Below, piece by piece: positions 1 to 11,361 of a stretch of 64,000 nucleotides of DNA. Under the pieces are notes generated by a model, which was not told where the DNA came from, made no database searches, and saw nothing but the letters and a program-made list of their open reading frames with translations. The translations under genes were made by a program, and so were the position numbers. Source of the DNA: Spirodela intermedia. Taxonomy: Eukaryota; Streptophyta; Magnoliopsida; Alismatales; Araceae. Each line of letters opens with the position of its first letter. The stretch's first letter is position 1. Location of the stretch: contig LR746267.1 in the NCBI GenBank assembly GCA_902729315.2, positions 811,001 to 875,000 of the forward strand. The letters are read 5' to 3'.

Positions 1-886
1 ATGTGGGTCTCAGGACTGCAATGACTTACCCTCTTGAGGTCGTCTGCTTAGGAACTCTGGTGTGACGGAACGTCTAGGCTTCCTCAGGGAAGATGGCTCA
101 AGGCGGTATTCGGAGTCATGAACGCCCTGAAGTGACATGGTGACAACTTCATTCAATCTTCCAAAGTTCGTCTTCGCTGGGAAGGCCGAATCATGTCCTT
201 TCAGAAACACGGAGCTGAAAAGGCGTCCAAGACGACGGTTCAGAAGATCTGCATTCTGACTCCATATTCACGAGGGAAATAACAGAAGTATTCTAAGACG
301 TAAAAAGATTCAAAAGTTCCACAACAGAGGTGATACATTAAACTCACCAAAGTCGTATCCGCGTCGAAACATTAAATGCGCCAAAATTGTCGAATAAATG
401 TGTTCTAGTTGGCCAAGCGGCAAAATATTCAGCAAGCATATCTGGGCAACTGTCAGCATACAAGACGTACAGAGCCAACGGTGTACGAATGGATGCCTAG
501 GGATACGACAACACTAGCCACCGACTTCCTAAACTCGTCGTAAGAGTCTGGGCGATTCTCCAACCTGTCCCCCTGCGGTACGCGATACATGCGTTCCTCA
601 GTCACCAAAGGTAGGGTAAGTTGACGGAATATCTCATGATTTTCTAGACATGACACGCGTTCCTAGCGTTACGAAGACTTTTACCTGTGAAATATGAGCC
701 TCTTAAAGCCCCACAGATGTTTATGTACGGTGCAAATGCCAGTTGTCTATAACAAAACTAAAATCTGATTCGACATATTGCAGACTCCCTGTACGGAATA
801 CCCCGATTATTACTTTCAATAATCAAGAAAACGATCTTATCAAGGTAGCCTACATAAAACTTTCGTTCCACTCGACATTGCAAGTT
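1..886. repeat. Duplicated non-coding block, copy 1 (second copy at 25001-25730)
   Basis: This stretch aligns collinearly with 25001-25730: shared landmarks include a GACAACTTCATTCAATCTTCC-like start, an AAGACGTAAAAAGATT-like segment and an ACATAAAACTTTCGTTCCAC segment near the right end. The first ~130 bp have no obvious partner. No gene is visible; the small open frames have no family resemblance. At the right end this copy runs directly into germin-like coding sequence, whereas the 25-kb copy continues into unrelated DNA, so 886/887 is a rearrangement junction. Confidence 0.75.
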
Positions 887-1374
887 TTCTCTGGCCTCGA
901 CAAGCCTGGCAGCACGAAGAACACTCTGAGATCTAAGGTCACCGCCGTCAACGTCAACAACCTCTTCGGGCTTAACACCCTAGGCATCTCGCTCGCCCGC
1001 TCAGACTTTGCTCCCTATGGGCTCAACCCTCCACATTCACACCCGAGGGCCACGGAGGTGCTCACACTGCTCCAGGGAAGGCTCTACGTCGGCTTCGTCA
1101 CCTCCAACCCCCCCAAGCTCTTCACCAAGACTCTCAACAAGGACGACGTCTTCGTCTTCCCCCAGGGCCTCATCCACTTCCAGCTCAACATAGGCCGCGA
1201 GAATGCGGTAGCCATCGCCGCCCTAAGCAGCCAGAACCCCGGCGTGATCACCGTCGCCAACACCGTCTTCGGGTCCAACCTGCCATCAACGACGACGTGC
1301 TCGCCAAAGCTTTCCAGGTGGACAAGAAGGTCGTGGACCACCTCCAGTCGCTGTTCTGGACGGAAAACCACTGA
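887..1374 (+). pseudogene. Germin-like protein pseudogene (5'-truncated, frameshifted, chimeric)
   Basis: The sequence matches exon 2 of the intact germin-like genes from the SGLDKPG region to the usual stop, so exon 1, the intron, the signal peptide and both conserved cysteines are gone. The first metal motif survives as HSHPRATE (HTH in the intact copies) and the [10 protein letters not shown] box is present. One T is missing near 1279 (GGTCCAACCTGCC against GGTCCAATCCTGCC in GLP1), which throws the last ~40 residues out of frame. Upstream the frame stays open into the foreign block back to about 743, but with no ATG, so the fused frame is probably fortuitous. An AATAAA at 1419-1424 is retained. 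The remaining exon is very close to GLP1/GLP2, suggesting recent loss. Confidence 0.9.
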
Positions 1375-2400
1375 GACTTATACATTGTGTCTGTGATTCT
1401 GCATTCTTATTTGATTTGAATAAAAGGAGTCAGACTCTGGAGCTATTTGTATCATCCCCATTGGTGAGTAGGCTCGTCGGTCGTTAGACAGACTCTATAC
1501 GCGTGAGGCGGCTTTCCGCCGGTGCAGCGTTTGTTCAGTTTTTCGACTCTAGTTACTAGAGGCTCGGAACTAAAAACGACGCGAAGAGGGGGTGGGAGAG
1601 GGGCAACGGCACAAAACCTGTACGGATAATGAAGTTGGATGGTCGCTACAGATGAGTTTCCCAAATGGCAAGATTTGTGTTGCAGTAAGACACCCCAAAC
1701 TCAACCGTCATCCGGCGTAGGAAATCGAAGTGTTCAAAAGATTTCTTTATTTCTTACTTTGTGTCATTTAAGGTGATACCCAGACCAGACAAGTGCATGA
1801 AAACGAACGATCTTTTGGAAAAACGCCGTTTCCTCAGCTGGAGTCAGCTTCAAGTTGACTGGCCCCTCTACATCTTAAGATCGACCCTGCGCGAATCATC
1901 ATCATTTGGTATTGTCGTCCCCCTCATTTATGTTAAATTTTGAGAAATCTGCTCACTTTAGAACCTGAAATCTAAGTACCGGAAAGTGAGAAGCCTCTCT
2001 ATTTTGGGCCAGTTCTAGACCTATAATCTCGAAGGAGATTTGAGGGATCTCGAGTGGGCTAGAGCTGTACATCCAGTCGATTAATGAGCCTGGACGTGCT
2101 CCTTGGAGAGTGAGTGTTTGTCAGAAATACCAAACCGCTGGAAATTTATGGTATGTTATTGTTGATGATCATATCTTGGAATATAATTTTCAAAAGATTC
2201 AATAGTTGCAGAAAAGAAACTAGAATAAATTCAGCCCCCCCTTTCGGTATGCTGACGCCACTTTGGGCCCAAGGCGGAGAGCTCATAGTCGATTTGTATC
2301 GGTCATGTACAACGCTGAAATGTGGTATTGATGCGTTTAGGAATAGTTTCGCTTTTTAGAGTAAGTGTAAGAGCCTATTGGACTTCTAAACGATTTGAAA
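1375..2400. repeat. GLP 3' module, copy attached to the truncated pseudogene
   Basis: The 3' flank has the polyadenylation signal at 1419-1424, then sequence shared with the downstream regions of the other GLPs (GTGAGTAGGCTCGTCGG near 1464). From about 1771 it matches 43990-44520 and 32380-32720, and from about 2030 to 2370 it matches 33805-34190. No coding content is evident. Confidence 0.7.
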
Positions 2401-3239
2401 TATTAGGATATTAAAGTAATTACAGGCCTATTTAAGAAGTCCCACCACGCAGAATATGGGACTTTTATGGTCATAAAGTTTTTTCCCAGTCCGTCTTCAA
2501 TATTTTTTCATCATCTTCAAGATCTACTACGTCAGTAAATATTCTTAAACATATATTTATTGACCGGTCAACTTAACGTAAGGGTTGGCTCATCCCATGT
2601 AACCGGTCAACTCCACGTAAGCGTCTTCTCAGGGAAACGTTTGGGCCAGTTACTCCGGATCGTGAGTAACCGTCTTCTACTATCACCCGCTCTAAGCGGT
2701 GGTTGAGAGTCTGACCCGCTCTAAGGGTCATTATCATCTTCCATCCTCTCACTCACGTCGTCTCTCCCTCATGCTGAGTCCCGGTTTCACCTTTTCCTTG
2801 TCACTGTTCACAAGTTCTGTTATGTTCCAGAGTTCCGCGAGTTATTCTGGATCTCAGGTGTCTTTCTCTCCTCACGGAGTCATCCGCGATGTAGTCCGAA
2901 GTCGTCACGTTCTCGTCATCAACCATCGTTTACTTACTATTCATCCTTATTCTATTTCCGCTCCGACCTCTCGTTCTTTTTCTCTCTCCGATATCACTCC
3001 GCTCTTCCGTCCCTCTCCATTATCGATACCACCACAGTTACCCGAGGAATCGTCCTCCTCTTGGCCACGACAGCACGAGAAGAGTCAACAGAAACTAGGG
3101 TCCTATAAGATTCCTTCGATTCTATAATCGTAGGTGATGATACCACATTCTCACTCCACATGCGGTATACAAACTCCACACACACACGAATTTCATGAGA
3201 CTGGAGGGAGCATATGGTTCTGTCTAATTTGACACCTTG
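2401..3239. other. No gene recognised; short local repeats
   Basis: The segment carries small direct repeats (ACCGGTCAACT twice near 2571-2620, ACCCGCTCTAAG twice near 2684-2727) and a serine-rich open frame at 2699-3127 that starts at GTG and resembles no family. I see nothing that supports a gene. Confidence 0.4.
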
Positions 3240-3587
3240 ATACTCAATCTAGGCATATCAGCAGCTGAAGAGACTTTTTGCCTACTGCATAGCGTAAAAG
3301 TTGTAACTCGATCTTTGGCATGTTGCCCCATAATCAACCGATAACAGGAGATATTTCAACGGAAGCTCGGAAGGAGTGGACCATGGCCAACGTAAGCCAT
3401 GATATCAGAAAGTCCGAACGGCGTTATTTTCTCCATTCGCAGCTAGGACCCGGAAATAGGAAGCAGCTGTCGTCTCAGAGGAAACGGCGGAAGAGGATTT
3501 AGTCAATTCACTGTGCGAAAAAGGATGCTCTAGACACACTCATAGTGCTTACCATTCATGTTGAAGGAAAAGAGTAACTGGAACCTC
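3240..3587. repeat. Partial GLP 5' module preceding the full copy
   Basis: The sequence aligns with 3790-4140 and with 51960-52310 (landmarks: CCATAATCAACCGATAACAGG, GGCCAACGTAAGC, AGTCAATTCACTGTGC). It is a truncated extra copy of the upstream module. It breaks at about 3587, where the 3588-6085 duplication unit begins with TTTAAATACCTCGTCGACG. Confidence 0.65.
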
Positions 3588-5042
3588 TTTAAATACCTCG
3601 TCGACGAATAAGCATGTGTCAAAGTGACCGTGTACATTGACCTGGAATCACAATCCGATAATCTTAAAGTTTTCTCTCAAATGTCATGTCCCCCAACAAG
3701 GATGTGGCGTCGTACCATGTGTGACATCTTTAAGGGTTCGTTCCAACATTCTGGAGCACTGGATACCTATACGTGATTAGTTTTTATGCATGGAGATATT
3801 TTTGGTGTCTGTAAGGAATGAAGCATAGCCTAAAAGTTGTGACTCTGGCCTCTCGGCCTCTTTGAAAACCTGCCCCATTACTACGGACAAGAATAGAGAT
3901 TTCCAGGGAGGTCCTAAAAGAGTGGACGAGTTCATGGCGAACGTAAGCGATGATAACGTAAAGTCCCAACCGCATTCCTTTTTTGCAATCACCGGCGGGG
4001 AACGAGAAGTATGAAGTAGCTGCGGGCTCAGCGGAAGCAACGCGCCACGACACAGTCAATTCACTGTGCAAAACGGAATGTCCTGGACACACCAGTAGTC
4101 CATATCATTAATGTTTGAAGGAAGACAGTAACTGGGACCTGCTCTGTACCGACCTTTGAGATGAAGAACTAAGACCCGGGGAGGGTTTTTGATACGGCAA
4201 TAACAACGTTGCTTGGGTCGCTAAAAAACCTACCGCGTCAATAACTTTCAAAAGCCAACGGAACTTGTCTTCGACACGACCAAGTCCTCTCTGTATGTAA
4301 CGAGACTGAGACGGGGTTCTCAGACACGTTTAGGAACCTAGAAGGGTTCCCCTCTCCCCGAAACGCAGGCGCCGGTAAACGCTAGAAAATAGCCCATATC
4401 GTTGAGAGGTGAACACCATCAGGGAGTGGAAGAAAAGCCTTGTCCGTTTCGGGCTCGAACAAAATGAATCAGTGGGTAGAACTATTTTCGAGGAAGACGA
4501 TTGTAGTAATCAATGGTTTATATCTAGTTACCCCGGAAGCACTGCTCTCAATGTTTTCTTTAAGCTTGGATGAGTGTGGTGAGAAGAAAATAAACTTGAG
4601 TTTGGTTTTCAACGTTATTCAAGTTTAAATAATAACCAGAAGGAAATGAGACGAGAAAAGGTGTTTCGCCCAATACGTGGCCAGACAAGTGCCTCGTGGG
4701 AAGGCACGCCAGTACGATAGGAACAATCCAATCTAAGATTGTCTACGTGGGATACCGGCTATGACGCGGGGTACGGGTTCGCAACGGAAGAGCAGAGCAG
4801 AGGGCAAAGTCGGAACCTTCAAATTCGGGGGATTTGGTTCCATTTCGCGACGTTTTGGTTCCATTTCGGCAATTCTTGCTCGCATACGGAGACGACTCGG
4901 TCAGAGGTCCTTTCGTACTCCAGAATTTATAAAGAAGAGACATAGTCAACTGTCTTATCTCTTCTGAGCGGCCTTTATTATATCAGAAATGACTAGGTCA
5001 GAAGACCCCCATACTGCAGCAGTCGGGTAGAAATCAGACGTA

Positions 5043-5104
5043 GTCCAATTCCATCTCTCCAGATCCCGATGAACGCGTTTCAAACCCCTCAGTCCGTCTA
5101 TAAG
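5043..5104 (+). promoter_or_regulatory. GLP1 core promoter (CCAAT block and TATA box)
   Basis: GTCCAATTCCATCTCTCC starts at 5043 and TCTATAAG lies at 5097-5104, about 85 bp before the start codon. All four intact GLPs have the same CCAAT block with the TATA box ~51 bp further on, in segments that otherwise differ, so the arrangement is probably functional. Confidence 0.75.
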
Positions 5105-5187
5105 TACCCCCACCAGCGGGTTGCTGTTCCAAAACCCCACAACAACCTGCGGAGAAATACACTCTCCAAACAACGAGGGATCCAACG

Positions 5188-5926
5188 ATGGCCTCCTACG
5201 TTTTCGCCCTCGTCGTGCTCGTCCTCGCATCTACCCAGGCCTTCGCCACCGACCCCAGTCAGCTGCAGGACTTTTGTGTCGCAGACAACACCACCAACGG
5301 TACGTGCCGTGTAGTCCTCTCGATCGACGCGCGGTTTTATCCTTACTGTGTCCTTCTCATAATCTGGGTTGGTTTCAGTGTTCGTAAATGGTGTGGTCTG
5401 CAAGAACCCGGCCCTTGTCAAGGCCGACGACTTCTTCTTCTCTGGCCTCGACAAGCCCGGTAACACGAAGAACGCTCTGGGATCCAAGGTCACCGCCGTC
5501 AACGTCAACAACCTCTTCGGGCTTAACACCCTCGGCATCTCGCTTGCCCGAGTAGACTTTGCCCCCTATGGGCTCAACCCTCCACACACACACCCGAGGG
5601 CCACGGAGGTGCTCACACTGCTCCAGGGAAGGCTCTACGTCGGCTTCGTCACCTCCAACCCCCCCAAGCTCTTCACCAAGACTCTCAACAAGGGCGACGT
5701 CTTCGTCTTCCCCCAGGGCCTCATCCACTTCCAGCTCAACATAGGCCGCGAGAATGCGGTAGCCATCGCCGCCCTGAGCAGCCAGAACCCCGGCGTGATC
5801 ACCGTCGCCAACACCGTCTTCGGGTCCAATCCTGCCATCAACGACGACGTGCTCGCCAAAGCTTTCCAGGTGGACAAGAAGGTCGTGGACCACCTCCAAT
5901 CGCTGTTCTGGACGGAAAACCACTGA
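5188..5926 (+). CDS. Germin-like protein GLP1 (secreted Mn-binding cupin)
   Basis: Two exons: 5188-5299 and 5379-5926, split by a 79-bp GT-AG intron (5300-5378) after the first base of codon 38. The 219-residue product is the usual germin-like length. Residues 1-20 form a signal peptide ending QAFA. The mature start has the QDFCVAD box; Cys30 and Cys45 are the conserved disulphide pair. The cupin carries [13 protein letters not shown] with metal ligands His107, His109 and Glu114, and [13 protein letters not shown] with the fourth ligand His154. Asn34-Thr-Thr is a likely N-glycosylation site. Family knowledge: germins are hexameric apoplastic proteins, some with superoxide dismutase or oxalate oxidase activity; the activity here cannot be read from sequence. 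The protein is identical to that of GLP2. It resembles the GLP group that forms tandem clusters in other plants, such as the rice chromosome 8 cluster linked to disease resistance. Confidence 0.95.
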
Positions 5927-5971
5927 GACCTACATCTTGTGTCTGTGATTCTGCATTCTTATTTGATATTG

Positions 5972-5977
5972 AATAAA
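5972..5977 (+). terminator. GLP1 polyadenylation signal
   Basis: AATAAA lies 46 bp after the stop codon, in a short segment conserved behind every GLP copy (GAATAAAAGGAGTCAGAC). Confidence 0.7.
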
Positions 5978-6085
5978 AGGAGTCAGACTCCGGAGCTATT
6001 TGTATCATCCCCATTGGTGAGTAGGCTCGTCGGTCGTTAGGCAGAGTCGATTCGCGTGAAGCGGCTTTCTGCCGGTTCAGTGTGT

Positions 6086-7255
6086 CTTCATTTTTTCGAC
6101 TCTAATTACTAGTGGCTCAGAACTAAAAACGGCATGGTGAACTAGAGGGGAACACGATGCGGAGAGGGAGTGGGAGAGGGATAAGGTCACGGAAGCTGGA
6201 CGGATACTGACGTCGGAGGATCGCTAAAGATGACTCTCTTAAATAGCTCGATGAACTTCCGGGGTACCCCCCCAAACTCAACCGCTATCGAGAGAAGGAC
6301 GTTGAATGTGTTCGAAAGATGCGGTTTCTTTCTGCGTCTGCGTCACTTAAACTGATCTCTAATTCGAGTCGAAAATTGCATTCCCATTCGAAGGTTAATG
6401 TTCTTTCACTTCACTTAAAAGGTAGAGGGAAACAAAGTCTAGGGTGAAGAGATTTATCGACATGGGAACCGGACAACTGTCAACCATGCTTATAGTTGCT
6501 GAACAGATTTCGTTATTCTCCCTGAAGCGTGGTAAAGTTGGTGATGCGCCGGTCGTTGTTTTCGGTTGTATGTTTTCGATTTCCTTATTCTAGAAGGCTT
6601 TCTGTGTTTCAATAAGATGACTTTTGCACGCATTATCTGGCAATAAATTGGATGAACCGTGTTGGGATAAGAACCGGAAAAGTGAAGCAAACTGCCAAAG
6701 AGAAAACAAGAAAGGAGAGCAAGAGCAGAATTCTTATGGAACTGTGCAAGAGACATGCATGTGTGAAAATGAAGGTCGTAACTCGGCGGGTGATTTTTTC
6801 TCCGTGTTTATAGAAGTGTATAAAGGAAAAGACTTGGTCCTTGCGTCCATGTTTAACGAATTAGGAAACACAATGAGAGATGCACCCCTCGCTTGTAACT
6901 ATTCCCAGTTGACCGGTTCCCATTCAGCGTAGCTCCCTCCTTATGTTTCTTAAAACCGTTGAAATCTACATTTTAATGGATATCCTCAATTATACTATCC
7001 ATAGGTCATCCATCTGATCACTTACTTTTGCATATCACGTCAGCGGGCTGAGCAACAACCCTCCAAAATTCACAAATCATTTACTCGCCGTCTCCGCTGA
7101 TAGGGCGTTTCGAAGGTCCCCATTTATCAGTTAGAGACAATAGACGAAGTCAAAATCCCATGCACTCCACCGATGGGCTCTTTCGTCCTATTGCTTGGAA
7201 GTAGACCATCTAGAAAGTCGGATTCATCCTTCTTCGGTATTATCCGTCACTTGAT
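6086..7255. repeat. GLP 3' module behind GLP1
   Basis: This non-coding sequence is shared with the downstream regions of GLP2 (11466-12660), GLP3 (42840-43990), GLP4 (54116-54437 and 54866-55460) and an orphan copy at 47376-47749. Landmarks: ACTCAACCGCTATC near 6276, GGTGATGCGCCGGTCGTT near 6540, and CAAATCATTTACTCGCCGTCTCCG near 7073. The sequence is too diverged between copies for a protein. Open frames are not conserved. Confidence 0.7.
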
Positions 7256-7302
7256 GCAGAGATGTTAGATGAAGGCGCCACCACCAAGTGTACATGAATT
7301 GA

Positions 7303-7805
7303 CTCCCACGCCCTTTTCTTCACCATCCGCGCCCTTGCATTCCGTCTCCGCCGACCCAAGTTCACCACAAGACTTAAGTCGTCTAGAGAACACCACCAAA
7401 GTTCGTCGTGAACCGCACCTTACAAACCGATGTGCAACTTCATCTATACTGTGCGTACATGTAACGATCCGTGTTTGTTACAGTGTTCTTAAATCTTGAT
7501 GTTTGTATGAATCCTGTCAACTAAGTCGAGGCCAACGGCCTCATCTTCTGTCTCCTCCAGGATCACCATGACACGAACAACACTCTCGGTCACCGCAGTC
7601 AACGTCAACAATCTCCCACAGAGAGCTCCAGGGACCTTGTCCCTAGAGCCTTATTGCGAAGATTCGCAACAAGGGCGACGTCTTCGTCTTCCCCAAGGAC
7701 CAGATCCACTTACGGTTAATCATAGGCTATCAGAGTGCAGTAACCCTCGCTGTCCTGAGCAGCCAGGACGCCAGCGTTAACACCATCTACGTTGCTACGC
7801 TAGGA
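7303..7805 (+). pseudogene. Decayed germin-like pseudogene with internal deletion
   Basis: An exon-1 relic lies at about 7303-7400 (still reading as CCGACCCAAGTTCACCACAAGAC ... AACACCACCAAAG). It is followed by an intron-like stretch ending TTGTTACAG (about 7483) and an exon-2 relic to about 7805. The exon-2 start is recognisable (TGTTCTTAAAT for TGTTCGTAAAT), as are the GTCAACGTCAACAA and AACAAGGGCGACGTCTTCGTCTTCCC stretches. The segment encoding GLNTLGIS through HTHPRATE is deleted, removing three of four metal ligands. Many stops and indels are present. This is older and much more eroded than the copy at 887-1374. Confidence 0.85.
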
Positions 7806-8334
7806 GTGTCCTACAACAAAAATCAGTAGGTCTATCGCGCTCTTAACTAAAGAATCTGCCGAGAGACTGTACCGTGGTTTGGATTGCACGGCAGCTACAA
7901 TGGAGAATACTATGCAAACGATTCAAACTTAAATGCAATAACGTATGCCAGATTTTGTAAGAATTTATGTGGTCGGATAAGTTGGGACGTCGGATAACCC
8001 CATCGCCAGGCAAAGTAGCAAAAAATGAGATCCAAGAACAAAAGAACTGCTTACAGAAAATTCATCGAGGTGCTAAAGTTAATAGCAAAAAGATTTTAAA
8101 ATATACAATGCTATCAAATTTATTGCACAGAGGAAAATCCCTTGTTCAGTGGTACGTACATGTGCAAAATTACGAAACTGATCTTAGCATTGTGAGCAAA
8201 ATACCCGGGAAATAACTAGTGAAGCATTCTCTAGGGTCAGTCCAATACAACAAATAATATACAAAACTAATGGTGGATTAGTGGAAGCCTTTAGTCCGAT
8301 CATCCATTTTTCCTAAATTCCTTGTCATCTTTGT
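7806..8334. other. No gene recognised
   Basis: AT-rich sequence between the decayed GLP and the next duplicated block. The only sizeable open frame (7967-8215, lysine-rich) has no recognised similarity and no duplicated partner. Confidence 0.4.
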
Positions 8335-8973
8335 AGACGTACAATTGTCATGCTACTTGTCCGACCATGTCACACGGTACATGGCTTTGGATGCTACCTC
8401 TCGCACGATAACTTAACGGATGTCACAACATCAACAGTGAATCACACAATGATCGAAAGGTGAGATTTCTACATCAACGCTATGGGCCATATATTGTCGA
8501 CGTTGAACGGTAGAAATCTCAATGAACCTACAATCGAAATGTAAAGTCACTCCACCAGTGACGAACACATCAGAGTTCTTTATCAATGAAAAAGTGTTAC
8601 AAAGTAGATTCAAGTACAAAGTTCCTTTCACTGGGGTAATCAACTTTTTTCTCTGTGAATAGATCACCTTTCTAAAATTGTTAACTATAACCGACGTGAA
8701 TATAGTGTCGAATCTGGCAAAGCTTCTATTTCTACCCCGTCGCCGGTCCTAACTGACCGGTGTTAACCATAGAGCAGACCGTGCTCGAAGAAATTTTCAC
8801 AGTTTCCTGTTAGCACAACAAATCTATAGCTCTGCATCCCAAACGGGTAGTAAATCATCTCGTTTGATAGAGCAGGAGAATTTGCATTGCCGTACTCCGA
8901 AAAGGGGCGAGTAATAGGCAGGTTTCCTCACCTTTCAAAGTTGTGGTCTTATACCGAAATGGATATTTCATAT
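8335..8973. repeat. Duplicated spacer block (second copy at 47750-48500)
   Basis: Collinear, diverged similarity to 47750-48500: AATTGTCATGC, CACGGTACATG, GAATCACA.AATG.TCGAAAGG, a GACGAACACAT-type segment and CGCCTTTCAAAGTTGT near the right end. The 47-kb copy continues through sequence like 8975-9060, so this block was once contiguous with the start of the GLP 5' module. Confidence 0.75.
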
Positions 8974-10427
8974 TTAAATACCTCGTCGACGAAAAAGGAT
9001 GTGTCTAAGTGACCGTGCACATTGACCTGGCATCACAATTCGACAATCCTAAAATTTTCTCTCAAATGTCATGTCCCCCAACAAGGATGTGGCGTCGTAC
9101 CATGTGTGACATCTTTAAGGGTTCGTTACAACATTCTGGAGCACTGGATACCTATACGTGATTAGTTTTTATGCATGGAGATATTTTTGGTGTCTGTAAG
9201 GAATGAAGCATAGCCTAAAAGTTGTGACTCTGGCCTCTCGGCCTCTTTGAAAATCTGCCCCATTACTACGGACAAGAATAGAGATTTCCAGGGAGGTCCT
9301 AAAAGAGTGGACGAGTTCATGGCGAACGTAAGCGATGATAACGTAAAGTCCCAACCGCATTCCTTTTTTGCAATCACCGGCGGGGAACGAGAAGTATGAA
9401 GTAGCTGCGGGCTCAGCGGAAGCAACGCGCCACGACACAGTCAATTCACTGTGCAAAACGGAATGTCCTGGACACACCAGTAGTCCATATCATTAATGTT
9501 TGAAGGAAGACAGTAACTGGGACCTGCTCTGTACCGACCTTTGAGATGAAGAACTAAGACCCGGGGAGGGTTTTTGATACGGCAATAACAACGTTGCTTG
9601 GGTCGCTAAAAAACCTACCGCGTCAATAACTTTCAAAAGCCAACGGAACTTGTCTTCGACACGACCAAGTCCTCTCTGTATGTAACGAGACTGAGACGGG
9701 GTTCTCAGACACGTTTAGGAACCTAGAAGGGTTCCCCTCTCCCCGAAACGCAGGCGCCGGTAAACGCTAGAAAATAGCCCATATCGTTGAGAGGTGAACA
9801 CCATCAGGGAGTGGAAGAAAAGCCTTGTCCGTTTCGGGCTCGAACAAAATGAATCAGTGGGTAGAACTATTTTCGAGGAAGACGATTGTAGTAATCAATG
9901 GTTTATATCTAGTTACCCCGGAAGCACTGCTCTCAATGTTTTCTTTAAGCTTGGATGAGTGTGGTGAGAAGAAAATAAACTTGAGTTTGGTTTTCAACGT
10001 TATTCAAGTTTAAATAATAACCAGAAGGAAATGAGACGAGAAAAGGTGTTTCGCCCAATACGTGGCCAGACAAGTGCCTCGTGGGAAGGCACGCCAGTAC
10101 GATAGGAACAATCCAATCTAAGATTGTCTACGTGGGATACCGGCTATGACGCGGGGTACGGGTTCGCAACGGAAGAGCAGAGCAGAGGGCAAAGTCGGAA
10201 CCTTCAAATTCGGGGGATTTGGTTCCATTTCGCGACGTTTTGGTTCCATTTCGGCAATTCTTGCTCGCATACGGAGACGACTCGGTCAGAGGTCCTTTCG
10301 TACTCCAGAATTTATAAAGAAGAGACATAGTCAACTGTCTTATCTCTTCTGAGCGGCCTTTATTATATCAGAAATGACTAGGTCAGAAGACCCCCATACT
10401 GCAGCAGTCGGGTAGAAATCAGACGTA

Positions 10428-10489
10428 GTCCAATTCCATCTCTCCAGATCCCGATGTACGCGCTTCAAACCCCTCAGTCCGTCTATAAG
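10428..10489 (+). promoter_or_regulatory. GLP2 core promoter (CCAAT block and TATA box)
   Basis: The CCAAT block starts at 10428 and TCTATAAG lies at 10482-10489, with the same spacing as in GLP1. The leader between TATA and ATG has a few differences from GLP1. Confidence 0.75.
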
Positions 10490-10571
10490 TACCCCCACCA
10501 GCGGGTTGTTGCTTCAAAACCCACAACAACCTGCGGAGAAATACACTCTCAAAACAACGAGGGATCCAACG

Positions 10572-11310
10572 ATGGCCTCCTACGTTTTCGCCCTCGTCGT
10601 GCTCGTCCTCGCATCCACCCAGGCCTTCGCCACCGACCCCAGTCAGCTGCAGGACTTTTGTGTCGCAGACAACACCACCAACGGTACGTGCCGTGTAGTC
10701 CTCTCGATCGACGCGCGGTTTTATCCTTACTGTGTCCTTCTCATAATCTGGGTTGGTTTCAGTGTTCGTAAATGGTGTGGTCTGCAAGAACCCGGCCCTT
10801 GTCAAGGCCGACGACTTCTTCTTCTCTGGCCTCGACAAGCCCGGTAACACGAAGAACGCTCTGGGATCCAAGGTCACCGCCGTCAACGTCAACAACCTCT
10901 TCGGGCTTAACACCCTCGGCATCTCGCTTGCCCGAGTAGACTTTGCCCCCTATGGGCTCAACCCTCCACACACACACCCGAGGGCCACGGAGGTGCTCAC
11001 ACTGCTCCAGGGAAGGCTCTACGTCGGCTTCGTCACCTCCAACCCCCCCAAGCTCTTCACCAAGACTCTCAACAAGGGCGACGTCTTCGTCTTCCCCCAG
11101 GGCCTCATCCACTTCCAGCTCAACATAGGCCGCGAGAATGCGGTAGCCATCGCCGCCCTGAGCAGCCAGAACCCCGGCGTGATCACCGTCGCCAACACCG
11201 TCTTCGGGTCCAATCCTGCCATCAACGACGACGTGCTCGCCAAAGCTTTCCAGGTGGACAAGAAGGTCGTGGACCACCTCCAATCGCTGTTCTGGACGGA
11301 AAACCACTGA
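10572..11310 (+). CDS. Germin-like protein GLP2 (identical to GLP1)
   Basis: Exons 10572-10683 and 10763-11310 with a 79-bp GT-AG intron (10684-10762) in the same phase-1 position as GLP1. The 219-residue product is identical to GLP1: signal peptide 1-20, Cys30/Cys45, ligands His107, His109, Glu114 and His154, and the C-terminal FWTENH. One silent difference is visible in exon 1 (GCATCC for GCATCT, Ser). The start is the ATG ~83 bp after the TATA box, and it gives a clean signal peptide. The extreme identity of coding and flanking DNA means either a very recent duplication, ongoing gene conversion, or two haplotypes wrongly placed in tandem. The gene lies inside the second 2.5-kb unit. Confidence 0.95.
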
Positions 11311-11355
11311 GACCTACATCTTGTGTCTGTGATTCTGCATTCTTATTTGATATTG

Positions 11356-11361
11356 AATAAA
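11356..11361 (+). terminator. GLP2 polyadenylation signal
   Basis: AATAAA lies 46 bp after the stop, as in GLP1. Confidence 0.7.

Larger units (their letters stand above)
3588..6085 (+). repeat. Segmental tandem duplication, unit 1 (carries GLP1)
   Basis: This ~2.5-kb unit is nearly identical to 8974-11465 (offset 5385 bp, becoming 5384 after a 1-bp indel just upstream of the gene). It holds the GLP 5' module, promoter, both exons, intron, polyadenylation signal and ~90 bp of 3' flank. Identity decays at the left edge before about 3590 and on the right after about 6085. Confidence 0.92.

Noticed and set aside
743-1396. 217-codon open frame that includes most of a germin domain
   Set aside because: Starts at TTG in foreign DNA, lacks signal peptide and cysteines, and its C-terminus is frameshifted; treated as pseudogene.
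2699-3127. 142-codon serine-rich frame
   Set aside because: GTG start, low complexity, no similarity and not shared by duplicated copies.
3784-4092. 102-codon minus-strand frame conserved in both 2.5-kb units (9169-9477)
   Set aside because: Conservation only reflects the recent duplication; the frame is broken in the older GLP4 module (51960-52260).
5375-5923. Full-length antisense open frame across GLP1 exon 2 (also in GLP2 and partly in GLP3 and GLP4)
   Set aside because: It mirrors the sense frame and is explained by GC-rich third codon positions; no family resemblance, no promoter on that strand.
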